From Bacteroidota bacterium (lineage in GTDB: Bacteria; Bacteroidota; Bacteroidia; Bacteroidales; FEN-979), in assembly GCA_026391735.1 (NCBI GenBank), contig JAPLDL010000020.1, positions 16,883 through 80,882 of the forward strand: DNA of 64,000 bases, read 5' to 3'. This document shows, piece after piece, positions 17,623 to 27,110 of the stretch. Numbering within the stretch: the first letter of the stretch is position 1; each line of letters opens with the position of its first letter. A model generated the notes under the pieces. That model saw only the letters and a list, made by a program, of their open reading frames with translations. It did no database searches and had not been told where the DNA came from. A program made the translations under genes and the position numbers.

Positions 17623-19689
17623 ATGAAAAAACTATTACCTCTTTTTCTTGCATGTATGCTTACGTGCAGTATCTCGCATAGTTTTGCCCAGGCCAAGCAA
17701 TACGTGTTGTTTGACCACTTCACCAATTCAAGTTGTCCTCCCTGTGCAGCTCAGAACCCATTCATGGAAGCCACTTTTGCCGTGAACTTCGGGCGGTATC
17801 ACCAGATTTCTTATCATACCTGGTGGCCAGGACCTACCGATCCCATGTATACCTACGATAAAAAGGATAACCACAAGCGCACAACTTATTATGGTGTAAG
17901 CGGGGTGCCTGATGTGTTTATGCTGGGAAATACTGAAATCGGAAGCCCTACAGGGGTGACCCAGTCCTTGATAAACAATGCAGCCTATGCATCATCACCT
18001 ATCCGCATCAGGGTGACAGAATCTTCGAGCGGGACGACCAGAACGGCAACCATCAAGGTGTATACGGTTGGCACCGTTCCTGCTTCCAGCAATTACAGGA
18101 TATTTGGCTGTGTAAACGAAGAACATATTCATTACAACACAGCTCCCGGGACCAACGGTGAGAAAGATTTTTACAACGTTATGAGGAAACTGCTTCCCGA
18201 TTCCCTCGGCGCTGCGTTTACACCTGCTGCACTCGGTGATTCGGTGACCGTAAGCTATTCCTATACTCTGGATTATGCCCATTGGGATACTACCAAGATA
18301 TATACACTGGCATTTATACAGGAGAACGTTACAAAGCATATACTCAATTCGGGAGCATCTATTGATCCTGACTGGGAACTGGTTCCCACCGACCCCGGGT
18401 TCATGAAAGGTGAACCGGGCGGAATGAAAACTTTTCATTATAAAGTATTTAACCTTGGAGGACACTCCCAGAACTTCCGTTTTAAATTAGCAACAACTCA
18501 ACCGGCCGACTGGACTGCCGAATTTGTGCTGAATGGATCAACCTATCCCGATTCGGTGGATGTTTCTGTCCCCGGTAAAGCCCAATGGGACCTTGCTGTA
18601 AATATATCCATCGGGAATTCAAACTCAGTCGGGATTCATAGTATTAGCATGCAATCCCTCGACAATACAGATTTTGCTCCTAATGTGCTTCCTGCCTACC
18701 TGATATCAGGTATCAATGAATTGGTTATCAATAATGACGGAGGATGGGGAACCAGCAACGGGCAATCTACTGTCACATTCCAGGGTTGTTATACAGGCGG
18801 ACTCGCTTATGCCGGAGCCAGTGCTTATTCCGTGATAGACCGGAGTGCTTTTCTGAAGGGATATGCTTCGGGTTGTATGACCGATGTCCAGAATTATTAT
18901 TATAATGTTGGATGGTCATTCCCCGCCCTTACCGATGATTTTGTTGCCATAATGACTTCCGAGCTGAACGCCGGCAAACGCATGCTTATCTCCGGACAGG
19001 ATGTGGGTTGGGATGTAAATACGGCTTCAAGCAGTGGCGGACACTCCACTCCTGCAACCGTTGCCTTTTACAACAATTATCTCGGAGCGGCTTTTTCAGC
19101 TGATGGAGGCACCACAAATACTCAGTACATAGCAAACACCACCGACCCTGTTTTCGGAGGGATACCCACTTCGCCATTGGTTAATGTATATGGTTCAGGC
19201 AACTTCTACCCGGATCAGATAAACGCCTACGGCCCGGGTACGATAACGTTCTATTATGACGCGGCAAAAACCAAGAAAAGCGGAGTAAGGGCTTTTGCTA
19301 ACAACTGGAAGACGGTTTATCTTGCAGCCAGCCTTGAACAGATATCCGACTCCATGGTCCGCAAAGCCATCATTAAAGAGGCCCATGTCTGGTTCGGAGG
19401 GATCCCCGCTGGAATTTCAAATGCCAATGCAGGCCACAAAGAATACCTTGGACAGAATTATCCGAATCCCGCTTCGGGGACAACAACCATACTGCTCAAT
19501 AATATCGATACGGATATGAACCTGCAGTTAATTGATCCCCTGGGACGTATCGTCCTCACTGAGTCTGTCTCGCAAGGATCGTCATTCATCCTGATCCCTG
19601 TTTCAGGTCTGAACTCAGGAGTGTATTTTTACCGCCTTGTTTCCAACGGTAAGATCCTTGAAACAAAACGAATGCAGGTCGTCCGTTAG
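17623..19689 (+). CDS. Omp28-type secreted protein with T9SS sorting domain
   Basis: 688 residues. The signal peptide (1-23) is followed by a thioredoxin-like region of the Omp28 type: LFDHFTNSSCPPCAAQN carries Cys38-Pro-Pro-Cys41, and GVSGVPDVFM the cis-Pro loop, so a redox-active or disulfide-forming site is possible. The middle (about 215-340) is an Ig-like region, then a mixed domain near 370-600 with GYASGCMTDVQNYYYN, and the last ~80 residues from NYPNPASGTTT to the C-terminus are a T9SS type A sorting domain. It is expected at the cell surface or outside. The substrate is unknown. Confidence 0.85.
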   Translation: MKKLLPLFLACMLTCSISHSFAQAKQYVLFDHFTNSSCPPCAAQNPFMEATFAVNFGRYHQISYHTWWPGPTDPMYTYDKKDNHKRTTYYGVSGVPDVFMLGNTEIGSPTGVTQSLINNAAYASSPIRIRVTESSSGTTRTATIKVYTVGTVPASSNYRIFGCVNEEHIHYNTAPGTNGEKDFYNVMRKLLPDSLGAAFTPAALGDSVTVSYSYTLDYAHWDTTKIYTLAFIQENVTKHILNSGASIDPDWELVPTDPGFMKGEPGGMKTFHYKVFNLGGHSQNFRFKLATTQPADWTAEFVLNGSTYPDSVDVSVPGKAQWDLAVNISIGNSNSVGIHSISMQSLDNTDFAPNVLPAYLISGINELVINNDGGWGTSNGQSTVTFQGCYTGGLAYAGASAYSVIDRSAFLKGYASGCMTDVQNYYYNVGWSFPALTDDFVAIMTSELNAGKRMLISGQDVGWDVNTASSSGGHSTPATVAFYNNYLGAAFSADGGTTNTQYIANTTDPVFGGIPTSPLVNVYGSGNFYPDQINAYGPGTITFYYDAAKTKKSGVRAFANNWKTVYLAASLEQISDSMVRKAIIKEAHVWFGGIPAGISNANAGHKEYLGQNYPNPASGTTTILLNNIDTDMNLQLIDPLGRIVLTESVSQGSSFILIPVSGLNSGVYFYRLVSNGKILETKRMQVVR

Positions 19690-19693
19690 CAGA

Positions 19694-20542
19694 TTACTTT
19701 GCAGGAATAACAAGTTTAGCGTAGGAATTGGAGTAGGCAGCGAAAAAGCCTACTCCTCCTTCACTTACGTTCCCTTCAACATTAGCCGGTGGGCCCGAAA
19801 AGAACGGGATCTGGTAACCGGCTTGCTGCACCTGCTGTATGAAATCATAATATTCCTTGGTAATCCCGCTCATTTGGACTAACAGGGTGTCACCGGGATG
19901 AAGAGTTTCCCATTTGTGGCTGTTGTTGATATAAAACGCTGTAAGCCCCCTGATATAACTTCCATTGAAATACTTGTCATCGGAGGTTGACCATTTCTGA
20001 ATGGAGTCAGATATCAGCAACCCGTTACGGTAATACTTAAGCATGTAAAAATTCATTTCATCTCCTGGTTCCTGGGCAAATATTTTGACCAGCCAATGCC
20101 CGTCTTTACCAATGTCGGGGTTGAATTCCGCCTGGACTGAATCGAGCCTTGCAACCTTCATGATCTTGCAGGTGGATGTATATTCAGCGCTGTTTCCGAT
20201 GACTTCCGACAGCTTTACATCAAGGCTGTATGTTTTACCGATCACTCCCCTGAAAGTACTGTCAAGCATATAATACCCGGGCTTACCTGGAAGCTGCTCC
20301 CTTAGTGTATCCAGGAATGAACCATCGGTAAGTGTTACAATTGCATGACTCACCATCGGTGGGGGCTGGTTATAGAAATAACTGGCCGACTTGCTCAGGA
20401 TCACTGTCCTCTGCAAGCTGTCATTGGTAATTCCTCCATCAACAACAAGGCGAATGTATGAATTATCAAGGTTGACATTGATGCTCTCTGTACATCCGGC
20501 AGCAAGCAGGAGAATGAACAGGCCTGAGAAGAGCTTAACCAT
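19694..20542 (-). CDS. DUF4249 lipoprotein
   Basis: 282 residues with lipobox LLAAGC, so a lipoprotein. The start VNLDNSYIRLVVDGGITNDS and the following VILSKSASYFYN match DUF4249, a Bacteroidota family of Ig-like proteins regularly encoded next to SusC-like TonB receptors. It is inferred to sit on the receptor at the outer membrane, as SusD-like partners do, though its ligand is unknown. Its ATG overlaps the end of the TonB receptor gene by 8 bp. No SusD gene is present. Confidence 0.88.
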   Translation of the reverse strand: MVKLFSGLFILLLAAGCTESINVNLDNSYIRLVVDGGITNDSLQRTVILSKSASYFYNQPPPMVSHAIVTLTDGSFLDTLREQLPGKPGYYMLDSTFRGVIGKTYSLDVKLSEVIGNSAEYTSTCKIMKVARLDSVQAEFNPDIGKDGHWLVKIFAQEPGDEMNFYMLKYYRNGLLISDSIQKWSTSDDKYFNGSYIRGLTAFYINNSHKWETLHPGDTLLVQMSGITKEYYDFIQQVQQAGYQIPFFSGPPANVEGNVSEGGVGFFAAYSNSYAKLVIPAK

Positions 20543-22886
20543 GTTTGAAATGAAAGTTAAAAGTTATAGAAGGGATGATACCAAAAAGATAGACCTTTTC
20601 GGCGTAGGTGACATTTGGATCAGTATTGTCCTGAACGAAATTAATAGACCAGGTGTTGTGACGGTTATAGGCATTATAAACTGAAAAATTAAGGTCCCAG
20701 GAGAATTTCCTGTTTGGCTTTTCTTTGGAATAAAACGTTACAGCAAGGTCAAGCCGGTGATAATCCTGATACCGGTAAGCATTCCGGTCGGAGTAAATAG
20801 GAATGACCTTTCCCCCAATGGTAGCCCGTCCCGTAGGAAATGTGACCGGCGCCCCTGTAGCATAAACCCAATTGGCGCTGATGCTCCATCGTTTGGCCAG
20901 CTGGAAGTTCAGGACAACACTGATATTGTTGGGTTTGTCGTAAGGTGCAGGATAAGGGTTCGGATCTATCTCGGGAATCAGCCTGAATGACCTGGAATAG
21001 GTATAACTCACCCAACCGCTGACGATCTTTTCGTTAAGCCTTACAAGAAATTCGACCCCGTAAGAATAACCCTTGCCGGTCCTCACCTGTCCTTCAAGTG
21101 TATCGACAAGCAACAGCTGAGCGAAATTTTTAAAATCTATCACGTTCTGCATCCACTTATAATATACTTCAACGGATGTCTCAATGGTGTTATGACGGAA
21201 GTTCCTGAAATAGCCAAGCGCTACCTGGTCTCCGATCTGGGGCTTTATATTGGGACTGGCAGGGAACCATATATCCAGGGGAGTCCCGGCCGATGAATTC
21301 TGGGCAAGTTGTAAGTACTGGTAAGTGCGGGCATAACTTGCTTTCACCGAGGATTTACCGTTGATATCATACAATAGCCCTAATCTCGGCTCAATCCCGC
21401 CATAAGTGTTATATATAATCCCTGCCTTGTAAACCGTAGAATCAATTACAACATGGTTCGGCGTGTAATGGTAAACAGTTCCCGGGCCAATACTCTGAAA
21501 AAGGGAAAGCCTGAGCCCGTAGGTTGCAATAAAATGTGACCCGATCTTTTGCTCGTTGGTGGCGTAAATCCCCGACTCGATGGAATAGTTTTTCGGTACC
21601 TGTATGCTGGTGTATACAGTTTCACTGCCTGTCCCGCTTGCAGTACCCGGATTTATCATGTGATAGGTGACAGCTCCTCCGAATTTCAAGGTGTTTTTCG
21701 TGTTGATATACCATGAGAAATCGCCTTTTATTCCAATGTCTTTGAGATTCGCATTCCATTCGAAAGAGTTTGAAGTGCCTGTGGGAGTCCCCAGAAGATA
21801 CCTGTAGTCGCTGTATACTGATGTCAGGTTGAAAAACAGTTTCTTGGAAAATACATGGTTCCAGCGAAAAGTCCCTGTCCCGTTGCCCCAGCTCATCCTG
21901 GCAAACTGGTTGCTGAATACATCCCTTCCAAAGTAGCCTGATAAAAAGACTGTGTTATTGTCGTCGATCACGTAATTGATCTTGGCGTTTATATCATAAA
22001 AATAAAGACGGTTATTCTGAAGCGCCTTATTCGAAGAGAGGGGGAGAAACAGATCCGCATAAGTGCGCCTGCCTGATACAATAAAGGAACAACGGTCTTT
22101 CTTTATAGGGCCTTCCACCGTGATCCTGCTGGCGATAATGCCAATACCTCCGTTTACCTCGAACCCCTTGGAATCTCCTTCATCCATTCTTACGTCAAGA
22201 ACCGATGCGAGCCTGCCGCCGTAATTAGCAGGAATATCACCCTTGTATAATTTGACATCCTTCACGGCATCATTGTTGAACACTGAGAAAAAACCCATCA
22301 AATGAGAGGCATTATATACAGTAGCTTCATCGAGCAATATCAGGTTCTGGTCGGGCGCTCCGCCACGTACGCTATACCCGCTTGAACCTTCGCTCACACT
22401 CTGAACCCCAGGGAGCAACTGGATCGCCTTGATCACATCCACCTCACCCATGAGGGCAGGGATCTTTTGAATGGTGTGTATATCCATTTTGAACACGCTC
22501 ATTTCGGGTTTAGCCACGTTTTGATCGCTCTTTTCGCTTTTAACAACAACCTCATGCAACTCTTTCTGCTCTGTAGCAAGTTCCATCTTCAGACTGATAT
22601 CTTTATCAAGATCGATCTCCTTACTGGTCGATGTATAGCCGATAAAAGAAAACGTAATAGTATAACGCCCTTCAGGAAGTGTAAGTGAAAACCGGCCATA
22701 TTGGTCGGTTGTCGTACCGGTTTTGAGCTCCTGAATGAATATAGTGGCCCCCACCAGGGACTCCCCATCGTTCTTGTCAGTGACCTTGCCCGAAATGGTA
22801 TATTTCTTTAAATTCTCAGGAAAGGCATGCGCTGACCACGCCGTCAGCATTAAAAAAATAAGAAAACAGAAGGTAAAAAACTTCAT
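20535..22886 (-). CDS. TonB-dependent outer-membrane receptor (DUF4249-linked)
   Basis: 783 residues: signal peptide (1-22), carboxypeptidase-regulatory-like domain (about 30-115, KYTISGKVTDKNDGESLVGA), plug domain (about 120-240, with PALMGEVDVIKAIQLLPGVQ and YSVRGGAPDQNLILLDEATV), then a 22-strand-type beta barrel ending in IPSITFNFHFKHG with the terminal aromatic pattern. It imports a ligand across the outer membrane using TonB energy. The ligand cannot be read from sequence; coupling to DUF4249 distinguishes it from SusC/SusD glycan systems. It lies 14 bp after tsaC. Confidence 0.93.
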   Translation of the reverse strand: MKFFTFCFLIFLMLTAWSAHAFPENLKKYTISGKVTDKNDGESLVGATIFIQELKTGTTTDQYGRFSLTLPEGRYTITFSFIGYTSTSKEIDLDKDISLKMELATEQKELHEVVVKSEKSDQNVAKPEMSVFKMDIHTIQKIPALMGEVDVIKAIQLLPGVQSVSEGSSGYSVRGGAPDQNLILLDEATVYNASHLMGFFSVFNNDAVKDVKLYKGDIPANYGGRLASVLDVRMDEGDSKGFEVNGGIGIIASRITVEGPIKKDRCSFIVSGRRTYADLFLPLSSNKALQNNRLYFYDINAKINYVIDDNNTVFLSGYFGRDVFSNQFARMSWGNGTGTFRWNHVFSKKLFFNLTSVYSDYRYLLGTPTGTSNSFEWNANLKDIGIKGDFSWYINTKNTLKFGGAVTYHMINPGTASGTGSETVYTSIQVPKNYSIESGIYATNEQKIGSHFIATYGLRLSLFQSIGPGTVYHYTPNHVVIDSTVYKAGIIYNTYGGIEPRLGLLYDINGKSSVKASYARTYQYLQLAQNSSAGTPLDIWFPASPNIKPQIGDQVALGYFRNFRHNTIETSVEVYYKWMQNVIDFKNFAQLLLVDTLEGQVRTGKGYSYGVEFLVRLNEKIVSGWVSYTYSRSFRLIPEIDPNPYPAPYDKPNNISVVLNFQLAKRWSISANWVYATGAPVTFPTGRATIGGKVIPIYSDRNAYRYQDYHRLDLAVTFYSKEKPNRKFSWDLNFSVYNAYNRHNTWSINFVQDNTDPNVTYAEKVYLFGIIPSITFNFHFKHG

Positions 22887-22900
22887 CAGGGATAGGAGAG

Positions 22901-23494
22901 TTAAGGTCTAATAACGTTGAATTCCCCGTTTTCGTATAGTTTTATAATTTGGGAAGGTCTCACCGAAGTTAACGCATCATGGTACAAACCTACAGTATAA
23001 TCCACATGTTTCAGTATCTCAGGGTTGATGTCATGGAAACTACGGGGATTGGCGTTCCCGCTCAGATTAGCAGAGGTTGAAACCAGGGGTCGCCCGAATT
23101 CTTTGATGAGCTCCCTGCAGAATTCATGATTGGCAATACGGATGGCAACCGACCCGTCCTCACCCAACAATACCGGGGCAAGGTTCCTGCCTTTGGGATA
23201 AATGATGGTGAGAGGAGACGTGATGTTTTTTAATAAGTCCCAGGTGATCAAAGGGATGTTATCGACATACAGGGGAAGCTTATTGGGGCTGTCAAGCAAT
23301 ACGATAAGGGTTTTGCGCCCCATGCGCTTTTTGATCTGGTAGATCTTGCTCACCGCATCCGGAAGTGTGGCATCACACCCGATACCCCAAATCGTATCGG
23401 TGGGATATAAAATGGTACCTCCCGAATTCAGGATGTTCAGGCTTGCTGATATTTCCGCTTTAAAAGAGTCGCTCGACAAGGTAGCTGATAACAA
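22901..23494 (-). CDS. tsaC: Threonylcarbamoyl-AMP synthase (Sua5/YrdC/TsaC)
   Basis: 197 residues including the start given. It makes threonylcarbamoyl-AMP from Thr, bicarbonate and ATP for the t6A37 modification of ANN-decoding tRNAs. The YrdC signature GGTILYPTDTIWGIGCDA is intact, followed by KIYQIKKRMGRKTLIVLLD and PLVSTSANLSG. No ATG precedes the conserved region: the frame opens after a TAA, and only TTG codons at 23494 or 23479 can serve as starts. It is a single-domain (TsaC-like) form without the Sua5 C-terminal extension. Confidence 0.92.
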   Translation of the reverse strand: MLSATLSSDSFKAEISASLNILNSGGTILYPTDTIWGIGCDATLPDAVSKIYQIKKRMGRKTLIVLLDSPNKLPLYVDNIPLITWDLLKNITSPLTIIYPKGRNLAPVLLGEDGSVAIRIANHEFCRELIKEFGRPLVSTSANLSGNANPRSFHDINPEILKHVDYTVGLYHDALTSVRPSQIIKLYENGEFNVIRP

Positions 23495-23528
23495 TAAGGT
23501 ACAAAATTACCTATAATTCCGGAATATT

Positions 23529-24530
23529 TTAAAGCAAAGAGGGAAATTGGTCAGGAGTGATGCCGGCAGCACATTCAAAATGCTGCAACGGGCATTCCCT
23601 TTTCCCATGCAGGCCGCAGGGGCGGCATCTGAGCTCTTTACGGGTCTGGATGATCCAATGCTGGCGGGAGAGCGGACCGAAACCGAATTCGGGGATTGTA
23701 CTGCAATACACCACGGATGTCGGAGCATCAACAGCTGTTGCTAAATGCATAGGAGCCGAATCATTGGTATAATTCATCCTTGCATCCTTCATGAGAGCTG
23801 CAGATTCAAGAAAGCTAAGCTGTCCGGCCAATACTGAAACATTGTCCCTCCCCGCTGCCGTTTTTATCTCATCACAGAGGGACACGTCTGAACCTGAACC
23901 GAGGAGGTAAACAGGGAGTTTGGCGGGCAGTGTGCCAATCAGCTCCACCCATTTCTCAGCAGGGTACTGCTTCGTAAACCATAAAGAAGCAGGGGAAACG
24001 GTTGCATAAGGAATGGCTTTATATGATGAAACAGTGGCTTCATCAGCAGGGGATGGGTAAAGCTTTGGGCGGGGAATACTGCCGAATTCCTCGGCTCTCT
24101 GTCCTGCCGATATCACTGGCCTGATAAGTGAAACGTTTCGTTCAACCTCATGGATGCCTTTGCCGATCCTGTGAGAAATTTGTTTTGAGAAAAAAAACGA
24201 GAAGGGGTTCTTGCTGAAACCTATCGTGGTCTTTGCTCCGGAGAACGCCGTAAGCAGCCCGGTGGTTGCAAACCTTTGAATATTTATAATGAGATCGTAC
24301 CTCGACTTTCTGACTTGTAAAAGGATTCTCAGGAAATCACTGTATTTTGATTTCTTATCCCAGACTATAAGATGTCGGATAAAAGGATGGCCTGTAAATA
24401 AACCTTCCATTCCTTTTTTTAAAAGTAAATCTATTTCTGCGGATGGGTATGCGTGATGCAACCCTTCAAGTACCGGAGTGGCAAGAATAACATCGCCTAT
24501 TGAGGCAGTTTGAATTACCAGTATTTTCAT
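23529..24530 (-). CDS. Glycosyltransferase family 9 (heptosyltransferase-like)
   Basis: 333 residues from the ATG at 24530 (KILVIQTASIGDVILATPVL, the GT9 N-terminus; an upstream in-frame ATG at 24569 would reach back into dapD). The C-terminal half has the donor-binding features VYLLGSGSDVSLCDEIK and NDSAPMHLATAVDAPTSVV, typical of ADP-heptose:LPS heptosyltransferases. It probably adds a sugar to the lipopolysaccharide core on the inner face of the membrane. Several cysteines near the C-terminus (LRCRPCGLHGKRECPLQHFECA) look like those in other GT9 proteins and could bind metal. Confidence 0.9.
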   Translation of the reverse strand: MKILVIQTASIGDVILATPVLEGLHHAYPSAEIDLLLKKGMEGLFTGHPFIRHLIVWDKKSKYSDFLRILLQVRKSRYDLIINIQRFATTGLLTAFSGAKTTIGFSKNPFSFFFSKQISHRIGKGIHEVERNVSLIRPVISAGQRAEEFGSIPRPKLYPSPADEATVSSYKAIPYATVSPASLWFTKQYPAEKWVELIGTLPAKLPVYLLGSGSDVSLCDEIKTAAGRDNVSVLAGQLSFLESAALMKDARMNYTNDSAPMHLATAVDAPTSVVYCSTIPEFGFGPLSRQHWIIQTRKELRCRPCGLHGKRECPLQHFECAAGITPDQFPSLL

Positions 24531-24561
24531 TACACTATCACCCTCTTCAACACGCCCTTCA

Positions 24562-25380
24562 TTAAGCACTTACATTAAAATCCCTCAATGCCTGGTTCAG
24601 GGAAGTCTTCAGGTCGGTCGATGCTTTTCGCTTACCGATGATCAGTGCGCAACTTACCTGGTATTTCCCGGCAGGAAACTCTTTCTCAAAGCTACCCGGA
24701 ATGACCACCGACCGTGATGGCACTAATCCTTTATATTCCACAGGCTTGGGGCCTGAGACATCGATAATGCGTGTTGATGAAGTAAGCACCACATTTGCAC
24801 CCAAAACTGCTTCTTTGCAAACTCTCACACCTTCAACAATGATACATCTGGACCCGATGAAGCAACCATCCTCGATAATCACAGGGGCTGCTTGTACAGG
24901 TTCCAGCACTCCACCCAAACCTACACCTCCGCTGAGATGGACATTTTTACCTACCTGGGCACATGAACCAACCGTAGCCCAGGTATCAACCAGGCTGCCC
25001 TGGTCAATGTATGCACCTATATTGATATAAGATGGCATAAGAACCACACCCTCAGAGATATATGACCCATGACGTGCAACTGCATGGGGCACGACTCTGA
25101 CCCCCAGAGATTTGTATCCTTTTTTCAGGGGTATTTTATCGTAGAATTCAAGAGGCCCGGCTTCAGTGACCGACATTTTCTGGATCGGGAAATATAAAAT
25201 GACAGCTTTTTTTATCCATTCGTTGATGATCCATCCTTCCATTACGGGCTCGGCAATCCGAAGACTACCCTTGTCGAGAAGCCGAACTACCTCGCGAATT
25301 GCTTTCTGAGTCTCCGGTCTGCTCAGGAGGTCCCTGTTCACCCAGGCCGATTCTATTGTTGAACGTAGCTGATCAGGCAT
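24562..25380 (-). CDS. dapD: Tetrahydrodipicolinate N-succinyltransferase
   Basis: 272 residues, the family length. It succinylates tetrahydrodipicolinate in the lysine/diaminopimelate pathway. Hexapeptide-repeat (left-handed beta-helix) sequence fills the middle: ARHGSYISEGVVLMPSYINI, GAYIDQGSLVDTWATVGSCA, GGVLEPVQAAPVIIEDGCFI. The start is the ATG at 25380. Its product feeds peptidoglycan and lysine synthesis, while genes at 52131-54874 break lysine down. A -7 box lies at 25401-25408. Confidence 0.96.
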   Translation of the reverse strand: MPDQLRSTIESAWVNRDLLSRPETQKAIREVVRLLDKGSLRIAEPVMEGWIINEWIKKAVILYFPIQKMSVTEAGPLEFYDKIPLKKGYKSLGVRVVPHAVARHGSYISEGVVLMPSYINIGAYIDQGSLVDTWATVGSCAQVGKNVHLSGGVGLGGVLEPVQAAPVIIEDGCFIGSRCIIVEGVRVCKEAVLGANVVLTSSTRIIDVSGPKPVEYKGLVPSRSVVIPGSFEKEFPAGKYQVSCALIIGKRKASTDLKTSLNQALRDFNVSA

Positions 25381-25400
25381 GTTAAGGTTTTATTGGGGCT

Positions 25401-25408
25401 CAAAGGTA
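25401..25408 (-). promoter_or_regulatory. Candidate -7 box for dapD
   Basis: Minus-strand TACCTTTG, 20 bp before the dapD ATG. No -33 TTG seen at consensus spacing. Confidence 0.4.
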
Positions 25409-25508
25409 CAATTTTTTTGAAGGATACCGGGGTAAAATGCGGAGAAGCCCTTTCTCACGATCTTCCCAATGTCGTTCCCCACGCCCTTCATCACGTTTTA
25501 AAATTTTA

Positions 25509-25516
25509 TACCTTTG
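25509..25516 (+). promoter_or_regulatory. Candidate -7 box for ruvX-def
   Basis: TACCTTTG ends 14 bp before the ATG at 25531. A purine-rich GGAG at 25521-25524 could act as a ribosome-binding site, unusual for this window. Together they decide the start at 25531 and reject the longer frame from 25393. Confidence 0.45.
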
Positions 25517-25530
25517 TACCGGAGAAAAAT

Positions 25531-25968
25531 ATGGGAAGAATCCTTGCAATAGATTACGGACAAAAAAGAACGGGCCTGGCCGTTTCAGATGAGCTTAAAC
25601 TGATTGCCACTGCCCTGGGCACTGTTCCTTCCATGGAAGTGATGGACTTTCTTAAGAAATATGTTGCCGGTAATCCAGTAGAGTGTTTTGTGGTGGGTGA
25701 GCCAAAGCGGATGGATAATTCCCCTTCAGAATCCTCAAAATATATTGATCCTTTCGTGAAACAACTTACCAGATCTTTCCCTGATATAAGGGTTGAAAGA
25801 ATGGATGAGCGTTTTACTTCTTTGATTGCAGGCAGGACTATACTTGAATCGGGCGTCAGGAAGATGGCCCGGCGCAATAAAAGCCTTGTCGATACAGTAA
25901 GTGCAACCATCATTCTGCAATCATTCATGGAATCAGAAAGCAATAAACAAGAACACAGAACTTCATGA
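25531..25968 (+). CDS. ruvX: Putative pre-16S rRNA nuclease / Holliday junction resolvase-like (YqgF)
   Basis: 145 residues from the ATG at 25531, where the RNase H-like fold begins: GRILAIDYGQKRTGLAV with the catalytic Asp, then VERMDERFTS with the Glu and a C-terminal DTVSATIIL with the last Asp. The family matures the 16S rRNA 5' end in E. coli; Holliday junction cleavage has also been proposed. The larger frame from 25393 is explained by chance. The stop overlaps the def start (ATGA), so the two are coupled. Confidence 0.93.
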   Translation: MGRILAIDYGQKRTGLAVSDELKLIATALGTVPSMEVMDFLKKYVAGNPVECFVVGEPKRMDNSPSESSKYIDPFVKQLTRSFPDIRVERMDERFTSLIAGRTILESGVRKMARRNKSLVDTVSATIILQSFMESESNKQEHRTS

Positions 25969-26537
25969 TACTTCCGGTTGTCGCATATGGCCATCCTGTA
26001 TTGAGGAAAAAGGCCCTGGAAATAGGTCCCGATTATCCCGAGCTGAAACAGTTTATCGATGATTTCTGGGAAACCATGTACCAGGCTGATGGGGTTGGGT
26101 TGGCGGCTCCCCAGGTGAACCGTTCCATCAGAGTCTTTGTTGTAGATGCTTCTCCCTTTATTAAGGATCATCCGGAGGCAGATGGATTTAAAAAGCTGTT
26201 TATCAATGCCGAAATATATGCAGAAGAAGGAGAGGAATGGATCTTCAATGAAGGCTGCCTGAGTTTCCCGGGTATGCGTGAGGACATCTCACGAAAACCC
26301 TTGATACGGATCAGATGGGTTGATGAGGATTTTCAACCTCATGACGAGAAGTTCGACGGGATTCTGGCCAGGATCATCCAACACGAATACGACCATATCG
26401 AAGGCATCCTGATGGTCGACAGGATCAACTCCCTCAAAAGGGTGCTTCTGAACAGAAAGCTAAGCGATATCTCAAAAGGTAATGTTGAGACCTCCTATAA
26501 AATGATTTTTCCTCAACTTAAAAAACGAAAGATATAA
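25965..26537 (+). CDS. def: Peptide deformylase
   Basis: 190 residues. It removes the formyl group from nascent proteins. All three motifs are present: GVGLAAPQV (about 43-51), EGCLSFPGM with the metal-binding Cys, and QHEYDHIEG with the two His ligands and catalytic Glu. The overlap with ruvX and 3 bp gap to the following lipoprotein gene indicate one transcript of three genes. Confidence 0.97.
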   Translation: MILPVVAYGHPVLRKKALEIGPDYPELKQFIDDFWETMYQADGVGLAAPQVNRSIRVFVVDASPFIKDHPEADGFKKLFINAEIYAEEGEEWIFNEGCLSFPGMREDISRKPLIRIRWVDEDFQPHDEKFDGILARIIQHEYDHIEGILMVDRINSLKRVLLNRKLSDISKGNVETSYKMIFPQLKKRKI

Positions 26538-26540
26538 ACC

Positions 26541-27107
26541 ATGAACGTTAAATCCCTGTTATTCCCTCTTTTACTTACCATGCTGGTTTCATGCGGTCCG
26601 TCAAGGACAAAGGAAGTTGCCAGGATTAAGGCTATTGAAAACAGGCTGTTCTCTCCGACGGCTACGACTATGGATATCGAAGCGACCGACAGCCTTCTTG
26701 TCCTTTATGCTGATTTTATTAAAACCTTTCCCGGGGACTCCATGACGCAAAAATATATTTTTAAAGCCGGAAACCTCTATATGAATTCGGGTAAGGGAAA
26801 AGCAGCCATTGAGATGTTCGATCTGTACAGGTCAAACTACCCCAATGATCCCCGTTCGGCCATGTGTCTTTTCTTTACCGCTTATATCTATGAGAACATT
26901 TTAAAGAACCTGGATAAAGCGCAGGAATTGTACATTCTTTTTATTGAAAAATATCCCAGGCATGATTTTGCCGATGATGCGCAAATGGCATTGAATAACC
27001 TCGGAAAAACGCCAGACCAGATGGTGAAGGAATTTGAACAAAGAAAGAAAGCCGACAGTGCCAGGGTTGCTGATTCCCTTAGAAAATCAACTAAAAAAAG
27101 GAAGTAA
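26541..27107 (+). CDS. TPR-type lipoprotein
   Basis: 188 residues with a signal sequence and lipobox LVSC (Cys18), so anchored in the envelope. The helical middle (about 45-165) has TPR-like repeats, best seen in YIFKAGNLYMNSGKGKAAIE and AQELYILFIEKYPRHDFADD, as in BamD/YbgF-type proteins. The tail is basic (KKADSARVADSLRKSTKKRK). A scaffolding role in the envelope is inferred; it is too short for BamD. It is convergent with cdaA, gap 3 bp. Confidence 0.8.
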   Translation: MNVKSLLFPLLLTMLVSCGPSRTKEVARIKAIENRLFSPTATTMDIEATDSLLVLYADFIKTFPGDSMTQKYIFKAGNLYMNSGKGKAAIEMFDLYRSNYPNDPRSAMCLFFTAYIYENILKNLDKAQELYILFIEKYPRHDFADDAQMALNNLGKTPDQMVKEFEQRKKADSARVADSLRKSTKKRK

Positions 27108-27110
27108 CAG

